Shown here one piece after another: positions 25,839 through 36,472 of a DNA stretch of 37,598 nucleotides. Positions within the stretch are counted from its first letter, which is position 1. Each line of letters begins with the position of its first letter. Source of the stretch: Chitinibacter sp. GC72 (GTDB lineage Bacteria; Pseudomonadota; Gammaproteobacteria; Burkholderiales; Chitinibacteraceae); the NCBI RefSeq assembly GCF_009760905.1, contig NZ_VIRW01000026.1, forward strand, positions 1 through 37,598, given 5' to 3'. Made by a program: the position numbers and the translations under genes. The notes beneath the pieces are model-generated. The model did no database searches and was not told the origin of the DNA. It saw nothing but the letters and a program-made list of their open reading frames with translations.

Positions 25839-27146
25839 CTACGACCCCTTGAAGTTGGCTTTTTTCAGCAAACTATCATATTGATGCGATAGAACGTATG
25901 ACTGCATTTGTGCCATAAAATCCATCGTCACAACAACCAGAATCAAAAGAGAAGTGCCGCCAAAATAGAACGGAACATTCCATTTCAAAATTAAAAACTC
26001 GGGAATCAAACAAACAAATGAGATATAGATTGCACCGATTAGAGTTAACTTCATAATCAGTTTTTCAATATATTTAGCCGTGTGATCGCCAGGCCGATAA
26101 CCAGGAACCATCGCACCACTCTTCTTCAAATTTTCTGCAGTTTCACGCGGATTGAAAACCAAAGCAGTATAAAAATAACAGAAGAAGATGATTGCGGCGG
26201 CGTAGCAAAGAACATACAAAGGCTGACCGGGATGCAATTTATCACCGATGGATTTCAGCCAAGAAAAGTGTTCGCTATTCCCAGTCCACGACAACACGGT
26301 AGCAGGAAATAGAATGATAGAAGAAGCAAAGATAGGAGGAATAACACCAGCCATATTTAGCTTCAAAGGCAAATGAGAGCTTTGTGCCTGCATCAAGCGA
26401 TTGCCAACCTGTCGCTTTGCGTACTGAATGGGGACTTTACGTTGACCACGCTCCACAAAAACAACCGCAGCAGTCAAAAGAATCACACCAACAAAAAGAA
26501 ACAGTACAAGCAGAATTGGCAACGCACCCTGACTAGTCAAACTGAGCGTCTGACCAATAGCGGTAGGCACACCAGAGGCAATACCCGCACAGATAATGAT
26601 AGAAATACCATTACCAATACCACGCTCGGTAATCTGCTCACCAAGCCACATCAAAAACATGGTCCCAGTAACGAGAGAAACCATCGTTACTGCAACAAAT
26701 AAACTTTGATCCATTACAACCAAATTTGGCTGCCGGAAAAGCATCAGAGCAATACCAAAACTCTGAGCAGTAGCCAGGAGGACAGTAAAGTAACGCGTGT
26801 ATTGCGTTAATTTGCGCCGACCGGCCTCACCTTCTCTTTTCAATTGCTTAAGATTAGGCAGAACTTCACCAGCAAGCTGAATGATAATCGACGCCGAAAT
26901 ATACGGCATGATACCAATCGCAAAGACGGTAAAGCGTGACAAAGCACCACCAGAGAACATGTTGAACATATTCAGAAGGCCTGTCTGCGAAGACTGGAAC
27001 AGATTTGCCAATTCGACAGGATTAATACCAGGAACTGGAATGTGAGCACCGATGCGATAAACAATCAATGCACCCACTACAAACCAAATACGTTTCTTCA
27101 GATCAGCAAATTTACTTGCTGAACCAGCCAATGCGGGATTTGCCAC
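25839..27146 (-). CDS. secY: preprotein translocase subunit SecY
   Basis: SecY channel of the Sec translocon, 435 residues with ten predicted membrane helices. The plug region ([20 protein letters not shown]) is near residues 66-85. The cytoplasmic loop [14 protein letters not shown] near 350 contacts SecA and the ribosome. The C-terminus is short and basic. It follows rplO by 25 bases, and a terminator stands after it. infA is not found downstream. Confidence 0.97.
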   Translation of the reverse strand: MANPALAGSASKFADLKKRIWFVVGALIVYRIGAHIPVPGINPVELANLFQSSQTGLLNMFNMFSGGALSRFTVFAIGIMPYISASIIIQLAGEVLPNLKQLKREGEAGRRKLTQYTRYFTVLLATAQSFGIALMLFRQPNLVVMDQSLFVAVTMVSLVTGTMFLMWLGEQITERGIGNGISIIICAGIASGVPTAIGQTLSLTSQGALPILLVLFLFVGVILLTAAVVFVERGQRKVPIQYAKRQVGNRLMQAQSSHLPLKLNMAGVIPPIFASSIILFPATVLSWTGNSEHFSWLKSIGDKLHPGQPLYVLCYAAAIIFFCYFYTALVFNPRETAENLKKSGAMVPGYRPGDHTAKYIEKLIMKLTLIGAIYISFVCLIPEFLILKWNVPFYFGGTSLLILVVVTMDFMAQMQSYVLSHQYDSLLKKANFKGS

Positions 27147-27171
27147 GTTCTGCCTTAACCTTTAACAATAA

Positions 27172-27606
27172 TTACTCACCAACAGAGCCACCGGCAGCTT
27201 CAATAGCAGCCTTAGCACCTTTAGTAGCAAGAACACCCTTCAGTGTTACAGCCTTTTCAAGCGTACCAGACAAAACTACTTTGCAGCTAATAGAATGCTG
27301 AGAAATCAAACCAGCCTGAATCAAACTCAGCATATCAATCTCAACGATTGGCAAAGCTTGCAACTCAGAAAGGGTCACTTCAGCGTTTTTACCCTGAGCC
27401 AAAGACTTGAAGCCACGCTTAGGTAAACGACGCTGCAAAGGCATTTGACCGCCTTCGAAGCCAACCTTATGAAAACCGCCTGCGCGTGATTTCTGACCTT
27501 TATGCCCACGGCCACAAGTCTTGCCAAGGCCAGAGCCAATACCACGACCAACACGTTTGCTAGAGTGCTTAGCGCCAACGCCTGGAGTTAAAGTATTCAG
27601 TTCCAT
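27172..27606 (-). CDS. rplO: 50S ribosomal protein L15
   Basis: L15, 144 residues. The extended basic N-terminus ([20 protein letters not shown]) threads into 23S rRNA. A globular C-terminal half follows. It begins one base after the rpmD stop. Confidence 0.97.
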   Translation of the reverse strand: MELNTLTPGVGAKHSSKRVGRGIGSGLGKTCGRGHKGQKSRAGGFHKVGFEGGQMPLQRRLPKRGFKSLAQGKNAEVTLSELQALPIVEIDMLSLIQAGLISQHSISCKVVLSGTLEKAVTLKGVLATKGAKAAIEAAGGSVGE

Positions 27607-27607
27607 C

Positions 27608-27793
27608 TTAACCCTCGACTTTCAGCAAGTAGCTAATCTTGTTAACCATGCCACGATTTTCAGGCGTATCGATAACTACAGCAGAACTGTTGGTTTTACG
27701 AAGACCTAAACCGCGTGCGCAGGCTTTATGTGACTCAAGACGACCAATTAGGCTTTTTACCAAAGTCACCTTAATTGTTTTAACGTCGCTCAT
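27608..27793 (-). CDS. rpmD: 50S ribosomal protein L30
   Basis: L30, 61 residues ([19 protein letters not shown] at the N-terminus), short bacterial type. Its start overlaps the end of rpsE by four bases, so the two are coupled. Confidence 0.96.
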   Translation of the reverse strand: MSDVKTIKVTLVKSLIGRLESHKACARGLGLRKTNSSAVVIDTPENRGMVNKISYLLKVEG

Positions 27794-28305
27794 TGCGCAC
27801 CCCCAAGAATCTCTTCAACTGACTTGCCACGCTTAGCAGCAATTTCAGCTGGCGTATGCAATTTAGACAAACCATCTAAAGTTGCACGCACGATATTGTA
27901 TGGGTTAGTTGAACCATGACATTTTGCCGTAATGTTATGAATGCCCATTACTTCAAAAACAGCACGCATTGGACCGCCAGCAATGATGCCAGTACCTTCT
28001 GGAGCTGGTTGCATAAACACAGTTGTAGCACCGTGCTTACCAAAAACCGTGTGCTGCACAGTACCGTTGCGCAAACTAACCTTAACCATTTTGCGACGAG
28101 CTTCTTCCATCGCTTTCTGTACGGCTACAGGCACTTCTTTTGACTTGCCTTTACCCATACCAACACTACCATCACCGTCACCAACGACAGTAAGAGCAGC
28201 AAAACCAAGGATACGACCGCCTTTAACGACTTTGGTAACGCGATTTACGCTTACCATCTTCTCCCGAAGGCCGTCCTGACGATCTTCCATTTCGTTCTTA
28301 GCCAT
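27790..28305 (-). CDS. rpsE: 30S ribosomal protein S5
   Basis: S5, 171 residues. The N-terminal double-stranded-RNA-binding domain ([18 protein letters not shown]) contains the loop where spectinomycin-resistance changes map in E. coli. The C-terminal half has the usual [13 protein letters not shown]. It starts 14 bases after rplR. Confidence 0.97.
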   Translation of the reverse strand: MAKNEMEDRQDGLREKMVSVNRVTKVVKGGRILGFAALTVVGDGDGSVGMGKGKSKEVPVAVQKAMEEARRKMVKVSLRNGTVQHTVFGKHGATTVFMQPAPEGTGIIAGGPMRAVFEVMGIHNITAKCHGSTNPYNIVRATLDGLSKLHTPAEIAAKRGKSVEEILGGAQ

Positions 28306-28319
28306 TATTTGAACTCCAA

Positions 28320-28673
28320 TTAGAAGACGAGGCCAGCTTCACGAGCCGCATCGGCCAGTGCTTTAACACGGCCGTGGTATTGGAAACCTGAGCGATCGAA
28401 AGCTACGTTTTGTACACCTGCAGCCTTTGCCTTTTCAGCAATCAGCTTACCAACAGCTACTGCACTTGCCACATTGCCACCGTTCTTAACTTCCGAACGT
28501 AGCGCAGCTTCAAGTGTATTAGCTGAAGCCAATACTTTACTGCCAGTCTCATCAATGATCTGAGCGTAAATATGGCTATTGGTACGATGCACAGACAAAC
28601 GCACGACCTTGAGCTCCGCAATTTTGGCACGGGTTTTACGTGCACGACGAAGTCTGCTTTGATTCTTATCCAT
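28320..28673 (-). CDS. rplR: 50S ribosomal protein L18
   Basis: L18, 117 residues, a 5S rRNA-binding protein. The N-terminus is Arg/Lys-rich ([12 protein letters not shown]), and the C-terminus [20 protein letters not shown] is typical. It starts 13 bases after rplF. Confidence 0.97.
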   Translation of the reverse strand: MDKNQSRLRRARKTRAKIAELKVVRLSVHRTNSHIYAQIIDETGSKVLASANTLEAALRSEVKNGGNVASAVAVGKLIAEKAKAAGVQNVAFDRSGFQYHGRVKALADAAREAGLVF

Positions 28674-28686
28674 AATTCAGCCTCGA

Positions 28687-29220
28687 TTACTTCTTCTTGG
28701 TTTCTTTGATAACAACCACTTCATCAGCATAGCGAACACCCTTGCCTTTATATGGCTCTGGAGAACGGTATGCGCGAATTTCGGCTGCAACTTGACCAAG
28801 AAGTTGTTTATCGGCACCCTTCAACAGGATTTCGGTCTGAGATGGAGTCTCACACTTGATACCTGCGGGCATTTGATGTGCAACTGGATGGGAAAAACCC
28901 AATGACAGATTCAGCACATCGCCTTGGGCTTGAGCACGATAACCAACACCAACCAGAGTCAGCTTACGCTCAAAGCCTTTATTAACACCTGCGACCATAT
29001 TGTTAACAAGTGCACGCAATGTACCAGACATTGAACGAGCAAACTTGCTATTGCCGTTTGCAGCAAAAACGACAGAACCGTCTTTCACCTCAACAGCAAC
29101 GTCGGCAACTACAGGGTGAGACAAAGTACCTTGCGGACCTTTGACTTCAATTTTACCAGCAGCGAGTATTACCTCAACACCAGCAGGAATTACAACCGGA
29201 TTTTTAGCTACGCGAGACAT
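28687..29220 (-). CDS. rplF: 50S ribosomal protein L6
   Basis: L6, 177 residues, two repeated alpha/beta domains. [14 protein letters not shown] marks the start, and [13 protein letters not shown] near 155-167 contacts the sarcin-ricin loop region. It ends in a lysine tail and starts 12 bases after rpsH. Confidence 0.97.
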   Translation of the reverse strand: MSRVAKNPVVIPAGVEVILAAGKIEVKGPQGTLSHPVVADVAVEVKDGSVVFAANGNSKFARSMSGTLRALVNNMVAGVNKGFERKLTLVGVGYRAQAQGDVLNLSLGFSHPVAHQMPAGIKCETPSQTEILLKGADKQLLGQVAAEIRAYRSPEPYKGKGVRYADEVVVIKETKKK

Positions 29221-29232
29221 TGTGACACCTCA

Positions 29233-29625
29233 TCAAGCAACGATGCACAGCAACTCGCCACCAATACCATTGGCGCGCGCTTTGCGGTCGGTCATCACAC
29301 CCTTGGAAGTGGACAAAATTGCCACGCCAAGACCATTCATCACACTTGGGATGTCGCCAGTGCTGCGATAATCACGCAACCCAGGCTTTGAAATACGGTC
29401 AAGGCGCTCAATAACTGGGCGGCCAGCGTAGTACTTCAACTCGATTGTTAGAACGGGTTTAACATCACCGCTCACAACAAACGATTCAACATAACCTTCA
29501 TCGTGCAATACTTTTGCAATTGCAACCTTCAACTTTGAAGATGGCATTACTACCGAGGCTTTATCAGCACGCTGTGCATTGCGAATACGAGTCAGCATAT
29601 CGGCGATAGGATCATGCATTGCCAT
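29233..29625 (-). CDS. rpsH: 30S ribosomal protein S8
   Basis: S8, 130 residues, starting [18 protein letters not shown], the usual betaproteobacterial N-terminus. The C-terminal [20 protein letters not shown] binds 16S helix 21. In E. coli S8 represses the spc operon. I did not identify its mRNA target here. Confidence 0.97.
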   Translation of the reverse strand: MAMHDPIADMLTRIRNAQRADKASVVMPSSKLKVAIAKVLHDEGYVESFVVSGDVKPVLTIELKYYAGRPVIERLDRISKPGLRDYRSTGDIPSVMNGLGVAILSTSKGVMTDRKARANGIGGELLCIVA

Positions 29626-29640
29626 GTTATTTCTCTCCTA

Positions 29641-29946
29641 TTACCAGCTTGCTTTAACAAGACCCGGGATTTCGCCTTTAAAGGCGAGATCACGCAACTT
29701 GCTACGGCCAAGACCAAACTTACGGTACACACCACGTGAACGACCTGTCAATTTGCAACGATTGTGCAAGCGTACAGGAGATGAATTACGTGGCAACTGC
29801 TGGAGTTTCAAACGAGCCTGGAATTGATCTTCCTCACTCGCATTTTGATCATTAATAATGACCAAAAGCTTTTCACGCTTTGCTGCATATTTAGCAACTG
29901 CTGCAACACGTTTAGCTTCACGATTAATCAGTGCAAGTTTTGCCAT
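29641..29946 (-). CDS. rpsN: 30S ribosomal protein S14 (zinc-independent form)
   Basis: S14, 101 residues, long C- form. Only one cysteine is present ([14 protein letters not shown]), so there is no zinc site. [13 protein letters not shown] is the family start at 29946; the 20 codons open upstream are not conserved. Its start is 7 bases after the rplE stop. Confidence 0.96.
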   Translation of the reverse strand: MAKLALINREAKRVAAVAKYAAKREKLLVIINDQNASEEDQFQARLKLQQLPRNSSPVRLHNRCKLTGRSRGVYRKFGLGRSKLRDLAFKGEIPGLVKASW

Positions 29947-29953
29947 GATCGCC

Positions 29954-30493
29954 TCAATTCTTGAACGGAAACTTAAAGGCCGCGAGCAAAGCACGCGCTT
30001 CCTCATCAGTCTTAGCCGTAGTCGTAATGGTAATGTTCATGCCACGCAAAGCATCAATCTTGTCGTACTCAATTTCCGGGAAGATGATCTGCTCTTTAAC
30101 ACCCATGTTGAAATTACCGCGGCCATCAAACGATTTACCACCAACACCACGGAAGTCACGTACACGCGGAAGCGCGATCGTTACCAAACGATCCAAGAAT
30201 TCGTACATACGCTCACGGCGCAAAGTTACCTTACAACCAACAGGGTAACCATCACGAATTTTGAAGCCTGCGATCGATTTCTTTGACTTAGTTACTACTG
30301 GCTTTTGACCTGCGATTTTTTGCATATCACCAACAGCAAATTCCATTACTTTCTTATCTGCAACTGCTTCGCCAACGCCCATATTGATTGTAATTTTTTC
30401 AATACGTGGCACTTGCATAGCTGATTTGTAGCCAAATTGTTTTACCAATTCAGGAACGATCTTGCTTTCATATACTTCTTGAAAACGAGCCAT
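29954..30493 (-). CDS. rplE: 50S ribosomal protein L5
   Basis: L5, 179 residues, which binds 5S rRNA and contacts P-site t[21 protein letters not shown] near residues 30-48 and the C-terminal [19 protein letters not shown] are characteristic. It starts 11 bases after rplX. Confidence 0.97.
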   Translation of the reverse strand: MARFQEVYESKIVPELVKQFGYKSAMQVPRIEKITINMGVGEAVADKKVMEFAVGDMQKIAGQKPVVTKSKKSIAGFKIRDGYPVGCKVTLRRERMYEFLDRLVTIALPRVRDFRGVGGKSFDGRGNFNMGVKEQIIFPEIEYDKIDALRGMNITITTTAKTDEEARALLAAFKFPFKN

Positions 30494-30504
30494 TGTAATT
30501 CCCC

Positions 30505-30825
30505 TTAGGCGCCGACAACTTCGCCGCTAGACTTGAATACACGAACCTTTTTGCCGTCTTCAAGAACCTTGAAGCCAACACGATCCGCCTTTCCTGTCGA
30601 AGCATTGAAAATAGCAACGTTAGACACGTGAACTGGCATAGTCAGCTCAACGATACCACCTTGAATACCACGCATTGGATTAGGCTTTTGGTGTTTCTTA
30701 ACCACATTAACACCCTCAACCACAACACGATCAGTGGCAGGCAATGCGCGCACAACAGTGCCGCGCTTACCTTTATCTTTACCAGCCAGAACTACAACTT
30801 CATCGCCTTTGCGAATCTTATTCAT
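30505..30825 (-). CDS. rplX: 50S ribosomal protein L24
   Basis: L24, 106 residues, an assembly initiator of the 50S. It carries a KOW motif at the N-terminus ([20 protein letters not shown]). It starts 12 bases after rplN. Confidence 0.97.
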   Translation of the reverse strand: MNKIRKGDEVVVLAGKDKGKRGTVVRALPATDRVVVEGVNVVKKHQKPNPMRGIQGGIVELTMPVHVSNVAIFNASTGKADRVGFKVLEDGKKVRVFKSSGEVVGA

Positions 30826-30837
30826 ACTGGAATCCTC

Positions 30838-31206
30838 TTATAAAACTTCTGGCGCAAGTGACACAATCTTCATGAAGCGCTCAGTACGCAATTCACGCGT
30901 CACTGGCCCGAAGATACGAGTGCCAATAGGCTCAAGTTTTGCATTAAGAAGAACCGCAGCATTGCCGTCGAACTTAATCAACGCACCATCAGCACGACGA
31001 ACGCCTTTTGCAGTACGTACAACTACCGCATTGTATACGTCACCCTTCTTCACACGACCGCGTGGGGCTGCATCTTTGATACTCACCTTGATGATGTCAC
31101 CAACAGATGCATAACGACGCTTAGAGCCACCCAACACCTTAATGCACATAACAGAACGCGCACCAGTGTTATCAGCAACCTCTAGCTTTGATTGCATTTG
31201 AATCAT
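30838..31206 (-). CDS. rplN: 50S ribosomal protein L14
   Basis: L14, 122 residues, starting [18 protein letters not shown]. The C-terminal [20 protein letters not shown] is the signature end. GGAGG lies 10 bases before the ATG. It is the first gene of the spc block, with about 140 bases between its start and the terminator that closes the S10 block. Confidence 0.97.
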   Translation of the reverse strand: MIQMQSKLEVADNTGARSVMCIKVLGGSKRRYASVGDIIKVSIKDAAPRGRVKKGDVYNAVVVRTAKGVRRADGALIKFDGNAAVLLNAKLEPIGTRIFGPVTRELRTERFMKIVSLAPEVL

Positions 31207-31242
31207 TTATAACAAACCTCCAACTTAATCCACCTAAATTAG

Positions 31243-31278
31243 CCTGGTTCAACCAGGTGCCCGGATGAACCGAGCCAA
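31243..31278 (-). promoter_or_regulatory. overlapping inverted repeats in the rplN leader
   Basis: CCTGGTT-N-AACCAGG at 31243-31257 is a 7-bp inverted repeat. Its central TGAACC (minus strand) can instead pair with an upstream GGTTCA at about 31267-31272, so the two hairpins exclude each other. They lie about 37-70 bases before the rplN ATG. A switch in the spc leader is conceivable. No clear promoter hexamers were found nearby. Confidence 0.3.
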
Positions 31279-31348
31279 GAGTGGCCAGTTTTGGATCCCG
31301 ATGGGAAAACAGCGCACCACACCACAACAGCATGACACGCAAGGAAAA

Positions 31349-31377
31349 CGGGCATTCTACACAAAATAGAATGCCCG
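31349..31377 (-). terminator. Rho-independent terminator after rpsQ (end of S10 block)
   Basis: An 11-bp perfect stem (CGGGCATTCTA with TAGAATGCCCG) closes a 7-base loop. On the minus strand TTTTCC follows. It lies 28 bases after the rpsQ stop, dividing S10 from spc as in E. coli. Confidence 0.8.
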
Positions 31378-31405
31378 CGCAAGCAAATACGTTACTTTAT
31401 ATATA

Positions 31406-31669
31406 TCAAATAACGCGTGCTTTTTCTACCAAGCCCGTTACAGCCCAAGATTTAGTCTTAGACAGTGGACGGCACTCTTCAATCGTCACAACATCGCCTT
31501 CAGCGTATTGATTTGATTCATCGTGAGCATGGTATTTTTTAGATTGACGCACCATCTTGCCGTAAAGCGGATGTTTAACCAAACGCTCAACCAATACAGT
31601 AACCGTCTTATCCATCTTATTGCTAACCACTCGACCAGTCAGCGTACGCTTGAGTTTAGCTTCGCTCAT
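31406..31669 (-). CDS. rpsQ: 30S ribosomal protein S17
   Basis: S17, 87 residues, starting [20 protein letters not shown]. The KYHAHDE segment near residues 46-52 is conserved. The reading frame is open 32 codons further upstream through rpmC, but only this ATG gives the family N-terminus. It is the last gene of the S10 block, one base after rpmC. Confidence 0.96.
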   Translation of the reverse strand: MSEAKLKRTLTGRVVSNKMDKTVTVLVERLVKHPLYGKMVRQSKKYHAHDESNQYAEGDVVTIEECRPLSKTKSWAVTGLVEKARVI

Positions 31670-31670
31670 A

Positions 31671-31862
31671 TTAGGCAGCCTTCTGAGTGAGAACGGTAAG
31701 AACACGCGCAATATCTTTACGCACGCGCTTGAGTTCGCTGGTATTTGCCAATTGGCCGGTCGCATGCTGCATGCGAAGGCTAAACTTGGCTTTCAGCAGC
31801 GCCGTCAATTCGCCTTTCAGCTCTTCAACGGATTTCTGTTGCAGTTCAGTCGCTTTCATCAT
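31671..31862 (-). CDS. rpmC: 50S ribosomal protein L29
   Basis: L29, 63 residues, two antiparallel helices at the nascent-chain exit. It begins with tandem ATGs; the first (31862) overlaps the rplP stop by four bases (ATGA), and the second gives the commoner MKATELQ start. [20 protein letters not shown] is typical. Confidence 0.95.
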   Translation of the reverse strand: MMKATELQQKSVEELKGELTALLKAKFSLRMQHATGQLANTSELKRVRKDIARVLTVLTQKAA

Positions 31863-32275
31863 TGCCCCACTTGGCGAGAAACCATGGTCACAGCAAAAGG
31901 CAGCTTAGCGGAAGCCAAACGGAAAGCTTCACGAGCAATCTCTGCTGATACACCATTCAATTCATACAAAACTTTACCGGGCTGAATTTCAGCCACGTAG
32001 TAGTCAGGAGAACCCTTACCCCCACCCATACGAACTTCAGCTGGCTTAGTCGAAATTGGCTTATCAGGAAATACACGAATCCAAACACGACCGCCACGTT
32101 TGATGTAGCGAGTAATTGCACGACGAGCTGATTCAATCTGACGAGCAGTCAAACGACCACGGCTAGTTGCCTTCAGACCGAATTCGCCGAATGCAACTGT
32201 GTTACCGCGAGTAGCGATACCGGTATTGCGGCCCTTTTGGACCTTACGGAATTTAAGTCTAGTTGGCTGCAGCAT
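31859..32275 (-). CDS. rplP: 50S ribosomal protein L16
   Basis: L16, 138 residues, near the A-site of the 50[34 protein letters not shown] and [16 protein letters not shown] are diagnostic. Its start overlaps the rpsC end by 17 bases and its stop overlaps rpmC, so three genes are tightly coupled. Confidence 0.97.
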   Translation of the reverse strand: MLQPTRLKFRKVQKGRNTGIATRGNTVAFGEFGLKATSRGRLTARQIESARRAITRYIKRGGRVWIRVFPDKPISTKPAEVRMGGGKGSPDYYVAEIQPGKVLYELNGVSAEIAREAFRLASAKLPFAVTMVSRQVGQ

Positions 32276-32963
32276 TGCGTGGCCCCTTACGTGGTTTCTT
32301 CTGAGTCTCTACAGGCTCAGCAGCAGATTTCTCACCTGGCTTAACATCACCCTTATAAACCCAAACTTTTACACCGATAATACCGTAGGTAGTCTTAGCC
32401 TCTGAAGTGGCGTAATCGATATCAGCACGCAGAGTATGCAATGGCACACGGCCCTCACGATACCATTCAGTACGCGCAATCTCGATACCATTCAAACGAC
32501 CTGAAGACATGATCTTGATACCTTGAGCACCAAGACGCATCGCATTTTGCATTGCACGCTTCATGGCACGACGGAACATCACACGCTTCTCAAGCTGAGA
32601 AGTAATGCTATCAGCAATGATCTGCGCATCGATTTCTGGCTTGCGAACTTCTTCGATATTTACATGAACTGGTACATTCAAGATTTTTTGCAATTGAGAT
32701 TTCAATTGCTCAATATCTTCGCCTTTTTTACCAATCACCACGCCAGGACGGGCAGAGTAAATAGTAACTTTAGCGTTCTTAGCTGGGCGCTCAATAACTA
32801 CACGACTAACAGCTGCACCCGCAAGTTTTTTCTTCAAAAACTCACGCACTTCGATGTCTTCATTCAACATCTTGGCGAAATTGGTGCTGTTAGCGTACCA
32901 GCGTGACGACCAATTTTTTGTTACAGGCAAACGAAAACCTGTTGGATGAATTTTCTGACCCAT
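32259..32963 (-). CDS. rpsC: 30S ribosomal protein S3
   Basis: S3, 234 residues. It has an N-terminal KH domain with [15 protein letters not shown] near residues 51-66. The S3 C-terminal domain follows ([19 protein letters not shown] onward). It ends with a basic Pro/Lys/Ala tail. The start at 32963 gives the conserved [13 protein letters not shown]; upstream codons are not conserved. It starts 10 bases after rplV. Confidence 0.97.
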   Translation of the reverse strand: MGQKIHPTGFRLPVTKNWSSRWYANSTNFAKMLNEDIEVREFLKKKLAGAAVSRVVIERPAKNAKVTIYSARPGVVIGKKGEDIEQLKSQLQKILNVPVHVNIEEVRKPEIDAQIIADSITSQLEKRVMFRRAMKRAMQNAMRLGAQGIKIMSSGRLNGIEIARTEWYREGRVPLHTLRADIDYATSEAKTTYGIIGVKVWVYKGDVKPGEKSAAEPVETQKKPRKGPRNAAAN

Positions 32964-32973
32964 GAGTCGCTCC

Positions 32974-33303
32974 TTAATCGCCAACAGTGAGAGTAATGTG
33001 GCAAGTTTGCTTCTCGATACGATTACCACGGCCTTTTGCGCGCGCAGAAAAACGTTTCAAAGAAGGACCTTTGTCCACATAAATCGTTTTCACTTTGAGT
33101 GTGTCGATATCGGCACCTTCATTGTGCTCGGCATTGGCGATAGCCGACTCAAGAACCTTCTTAATCAAAACTGCACCCTTTTTAGGGCAGAAGGCCAGAA
33201 TATTCAGCGCCTGCTCTACGGGCTTGCCACGAACGAGGTCTGCGACAAGACGCGCTTTCTGAGCTGAGAGGCGAGTGTTGCTTAGTACAGCAGATACTTG
33301 CAT
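32974..33303 (-). CDS. rplV: 50S ribosomal protein L22
   Basis: L22, 109 residues, lining the exit tunnel. The tunnel loop is [20 protein letters not shown] near residues 80-100, the region where macrolide-resistance changes occur in other bacteria; nothing unusual is seen here. It starts 9 bases after rpsS. Confidence 0.97.
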   Translation of the reverse strand: MQVSAVLSNTRLSAQKARLVADLVRGKPVEQALNILAFCPKKGAVLIKKVLESAIANAEHNEGADIDTLKVKTIYVDKGPSLKRFSARAKGRGNRIEKQTCHITLTVGD

Positions 33304-33312
33304 TTCTTCACC

Positions 33313-33588
33313 TTATCGCTTGGATTTTTTGTCCGCGGCATGACCTTTAAAAGTACGGGTCAGCGCGAACTCACCCAACTTATGGCCAACCATGTTTTCA
33401 TTCACATACACAGGAATGTGCTGCTTGCCGTTATGCACAGCAATTGTCAAGCCAACGAAATCTGGCAAGATAGTAGAACGACGCGACCAAGTTTTCACTG
33501 GACGCTTATCGTTGTTAGCACGTGTTGTTTCGACTTTCTTTAGCAAGTGCAGGTCAACGAATGGACCTTTTTTCACGGAACGTGCCAT
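33313..33588 (-). CDS. rpsS: 30S ribosomal protein S19
   Basis: S19, 91 residues, starting [20 protein letters not shown]. The conserved [20 protein letters not shown] follows. It lies in the 30S head and is the binding partner of RimM, whose gene is also in this window. It starts 6 bases after rplB. Confidence 0.97.
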   Translation of the reverse strand: MARSVKKGPFVDLHLLKKVETTRANNDKRPVKTWSRRSTILPDFVGLTIAVHNGKQHIPVYVNENMVGHKLGEFALTRTFKGHAADKKSKR

Positions 33589-33594
33589 GTTGCA

Positions 33595-34428
33595 TTACCC
33601 CTTGTTCGCGAAGCGACGACGTACAATCATATTGTCCGTACGCTTGTTACGACGAGTACGATAGCCCTTAGTAGGTTGACCCCACGGACTAACTGGTACG
33701 CGACCTTCGCCTGTACGACCTTCACCACCACCGTGTGGGTGATCAACAGGGTTCATAGCAGTACCACGAACTGTTGGACGAATACCCAACCAGCGTTTTG
33801 CACCCGCTTTACCGTATGAGCGCAAGCTATGCTCGCCATTGCCTACTTCACCGATAGTTGCACGGCAATCAACGTGAACTTTACGGATTTCGCCAGAGCG
33901 CAAACGCAATTGTGCGTACGCACCTTCACGAGCCAGCAACTGAACACTTGTACCAGCAGAACGTGCAAGCTGAGCACCTTTACCTGGCTGCAACTCGATG
34001 CAATGGATTGTTGAACCCACTGGAATGTTACGGATTGGCAGCGCATTACCCACTTTAATCGGGGCATCGGAGCCAGACACTACAGTCATGCCTGCAACCA
34101 AGCCCTTAGGGGCAATCACGTAAGCACGCTCACCATCGGCATAACATAGCAAAGCAATGTTAGCAGTACGGTTTGGGTCGTACTCAATACGCTCTACCTT
34201 TGCCACGATTCCATCTTTATTGCGACGGAAATCAATCAAACGATAGTGCTGCTTATGACCACCACCGATATGACGGGTAGTGATATGACCATTATTATTA
34301 CGGCCGCCTGTTTTAGACTTTTTCACCAACAAAGGAGCATATGGCGCACCCTTGTGGAGGTCAGGACTAACAACTTTAACAACCGCGCGGCGACCTGGTG
34401 ATGTCGGTTTTACTTTAACCAAAGCCAT
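33595..34428 (-). CDS. rplB: 50S ribosomal protein L2
   Basis: L2, 277 residues, needed for subunit joining and peptidyl transfer. The C-terminal [19 protein letters not shown] contains the histidine corresponding to E. coli H229. The OB-fold and SH3-like domains are intact. It starts 12 bases after rplW. Confidence 0.98.
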   Translation of the reverse strand: MALVKVKPTSPGRRAVVKVVSPDLHKGAPYAPLLVKKSKTGGRNNNGHITTRHIGGGHKQHYRLIDFRRNKDGIVAKVERIEYDPNRTANIALLCYADGERAYVIAPKGLVAGMTVVSGSDAPIKVGNALPIRNIPVGSTIHCIELQPGKGAQLARSAGTSVQLLAREGAYAQLRLRSGEIRKVHVDCRATIGEVGNGEHSLRSYGKAGAKRWLGIRPTVRGTAMNPVDHPHGGGEGRTGEGRVPVSPWGQPTKGYRTRRNKRTDNMIVRRRFANKG

Positions 34429-34440
34429 TTCTCAGTCTCC

Positions 34441-34746
34441 TTATTGCGCAGCAGCCAAGTCAATTTCCTGACCGGCAACCAAGCTAACGTAGGCTTTCTT
34501 CCAGTCTTTACGGCGACCAGCTGTGCGGCCGAAACGTTTAGACTTGCCCTTTACGTTAATTGTTGTTACTGCATCTACTTTTACCTTAAACAACAGTTCA
34601 ACCGCAGCTTTAATTTCAGCCTTGGTGGCATCAGTAGATACGCGAAATACAACCTGCTCTGATTTTTCAGCCAACATTGTGCTTTTCTCAGACACAACAG
34701 GAGCCAAAATCACTTGCAGCAGGCGATTTTCTGCGAATTTGATCAT
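34441..34746 (-). CDS. rplW: 50S ribosomal protein L23
   Basis: L23, 101 residues, docking site at the tunnel exit for SRP and trigger factor. It contains [20 protein letters not shown] and [20 protein letters not shown]. The ATG overlaps the rplD stop by four bases. Confidence 0.96.
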   Translation of the reverse strand: MIKFAENRLLQVILAPVVSEKSTMLAEKSEQVVFRVSTDATKAEIKAAVELLFKVKVDAVTTINVKGKSKRFGRTAGRRKDWKKAYVSLVAGQEIDLAAAQ

Positions 34747-35363
34747 GCGAACATCTCCTCAAACGCCTGAAGAGCCTCACGAGTCAAGACCACCTTCTTG
34801 AAACGCACTAGACTAACTGGATCAGCTTGCGCAGGTTCAAGCACGAGAACGTGCGGCAAATTACGCGAAGCAAGGTACAAGTTCTCATCCAATTCTTTGG
34901 TCACGATCAGCACGCTATCCAATTGCATCTCAGCCAACTTCTGGGCGAATGCTTTGGTTTTCGGCGCTTCAAGTACAAAAGAATCAACCACAATCAAACG
35001 ATCCTCACGCACCAATTGCGACAAAATTGTAGCAATACCAGCGCGGTACATTTTTCGGTTAACTTTTTGAGAAAAGTTCTCGTCAGGGCTATTCGGGAAC
35101 GCCTTACCACCACCACGCCACAAAGGCGAAGAAGACATACCGGCACGAGCACGACCAGTACCTTTTTGACGCCAAGGTTTTTTCGTAGTGTGCTTTACTT
35201 CAGTACGATCTTTCTGGGCCCGATTACCACTACGCGCATTAGCGAAGTATGCAGTAACCACCTGATGAACAAGTGCTTCGTTGAATTCACGGCCAAACAA
35301 AGAATCCGAGCCAGCTACAGCTGCCTGAGCCTCGCCTTTGAGATTAACAGATTTAAGTTCCAT
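34743..35363 (-). CDS. rplD: 50S ribosomal protein L4
   Basis: L4, 206 residues. The tunnel-lining loop contains [20 protein letters not shown] near residues 62-81. In E. coli L4 is the feedback repressor of the S10 operon by attenuation in the rpsJ leader; the intergenic hairpin at 36069-36098 could be relevant. Its first base coincides with the last base of rplC. Confidence 0.97.
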   Translation of the reverse strand: MELKSVNLKGEAQAAVAGSDSLFGREFNEALVHQVVTAYFANARSGNRAQKDRTEVKHTTKKPWRQKGTGRARAGMSSSPLWRGGGKAFPNSPDENFSQKVNRKMYRAGIATILSQLVREDRLIVVDSFVLEAPKTKAFAQKLAEMQLDSVLIVTKELDENLYLASRNLPHVLVLEPAQADPVSLVRFKKVVLTREALQAFEEMFA

Positions 35364-36007
35364 TACGCACCCACCTTCACGCCCGGACGAACGATAACTT
35401 GATTGCCCTTAGAACCTGGCACGCCACCTTTAACCAGCAGCAATTGACGCTCAGCATCAACGCGAACGATTTCAAGATTTTGCACAGTACGTTTGGCATT
35501 ACCATGCTGACCAGCCATACGCTTACCAGGAAATACGCGACCAGGATCTTGCGCCATACCAATAGAACCAGCAGAGCGGTGCGATACCGAGTTACCATGC
35601 GACTCACGATTGGAACTGAAGTGATGGCGCTTGATAACGCCTGTAAAACCCTTACCTTGGGTAGTACCAGTAACGTCAACAATTTGACCAACACTAAACA
35701 GCTCAACAGAAAGTGCATCACCAGCTTTTAGACCAGCGATTTTATCTGCAGACAGACGAAACTCAACAAGAGCCTCACCAGCTTCTACACCTGCAGCAGC
35801 AAAATGACCTGCCTCTGCTTTATTTACGCGACTAGCTTTTTTAGCGCCGAAAGTAACTTGGACAGCCGAATAGCCATCCACTTCCTGCGTTTTGATTTGC
35901 GTGACGCGATTTGCAGCCATATCAAGCACCGTCACAGGGATAGACAAACCATCCTCTGCGAAGACGCGAGTCATGCCGACTTTGCGACCTACAAGACCTA
36001 AGCTCAT
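35363..36007 (-). CDS. rplC: 50S ribosomal protein L3
   Basis: L3, 214 residues, starting [20 protein letters not shown]. The [16 protein letters not shown] stretch carries the glutamine that is methylated by PrmB in E. coli. AAGGGAAT lies just before the ATG at 36007; an in-frame start six codons earlier lacks a family match. It is separated from rpsJ by 141 bases containing a terminator. Confidence 0.97.
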   Translation of the reverse strand: MSLGLVGRKVGMTRVFAEDGLSIPVTVLDMAANRVTQIKTQEVDGYSAVQVTFGAKKASRVNKAEAGHFAAAGVEAGEALVEFRLSADKIAGLKAGDALSVELFSVGQIVDVTGTTQGKGFTGVIKRHHFSSNRESHGNSVSHRSAGSIGMAQDPGRVFPGKRMAGQHGNAKRTVQNLEIVRVDAERQLLLVKGGVPGSKGNQVIVRPGVKVGA

Positions 36008-36027
36008 AGTTATTCCCTTTATCAAGG

Positions 36028-36047
36028 GCCAGTTACGATTGACTGGC
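36028..36047 (-). promoter_or_regulatory. hairpin in the rplC leader
   Basis: GCCAGT and ACTGGC form a 6-bp stem with an 8-base loop, 20 bases before the rplC ATG. Together with the terminator hairpin at 36069-36098 it makes a two-hairpin intergenic leader. Function unknown. Confidence 0.4.
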
Positions 36048-36068
36048 TATGACCATTAAAAAATAAAA

Positions 36069-36098
36069 CGGACTTGCCATTACGAAATGGCAAGTCCG
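36069..36098 (-). terminator. strong terminator-like hairpin between rpsJ and rplC
   Basis: A perfect 13-bp stem (CGGACTTGCCATT with AATGGCAAGTCCG) closes the 4-base loop TCGT. On the minus strand it is followed by TTTTATTTTTTAATGG. It has every mark of an intrinsic terminator or attenuator, 51 bases after the rpsJ stop and before rplC, inside what is normally one operon. Confidence 0.85.
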
Positions 36099-36148
36099 CG
36101 ATACTAACACATAATTTCTTTTAGCCGCAAGCACTTAGCCTGCAAAAA

Positions 36149-36460
36149 TTAGTTTAGTTTTATTTCTACATCTACGCCAGCTGGCAGATCAAGCTTCATC
36201 AACGCATCAACAGTTTTATCCGTTGGATCAACAATATCCATCATGCGCAAATGCGTACGAATCTCGAATTGATCACGCGAAGTTTTGTACACGTGCGGAG
36301 AGCGCAAAATGTCAAAACGCTCAATTTTAGTTGGCAAAGGAACCGGCCCCTTAACAACCGCACCAGTACGTTTTGCAGTTTCAACGATTTCTTGAGCAGA
36401 ACGATCGATCAAAGAATAGTCGAAAGCTTTCAAACGAATACGGATTTTTTGGTTTTGCAT
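36149..36460 (-). CDS. rpsJ: 30S ribosomal protein S10 (NusE)
   Basis: S10, 103 residues, starting [19 protein letters not shown]. It doubles as NusE, the boxA-binding partner of NusB in rRNA antitermination; a boxA lies at the other end of this window. It starts 12 bases after tuf, so it is co-transcribed with it. Confidence 0.97.
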   Translation of the reverse strand: MQNQKIRIRLKAFDYSLIDRSAQEIVETAKRTGAVVKGPVPLPTKIERFDILRSPHVYKTSRDQFEIRTHLRMMDIVDPTDKTVDALMKLDLPAGVDVEIKLN

Positions 36461-36472
36461 AATGAATCCCTA

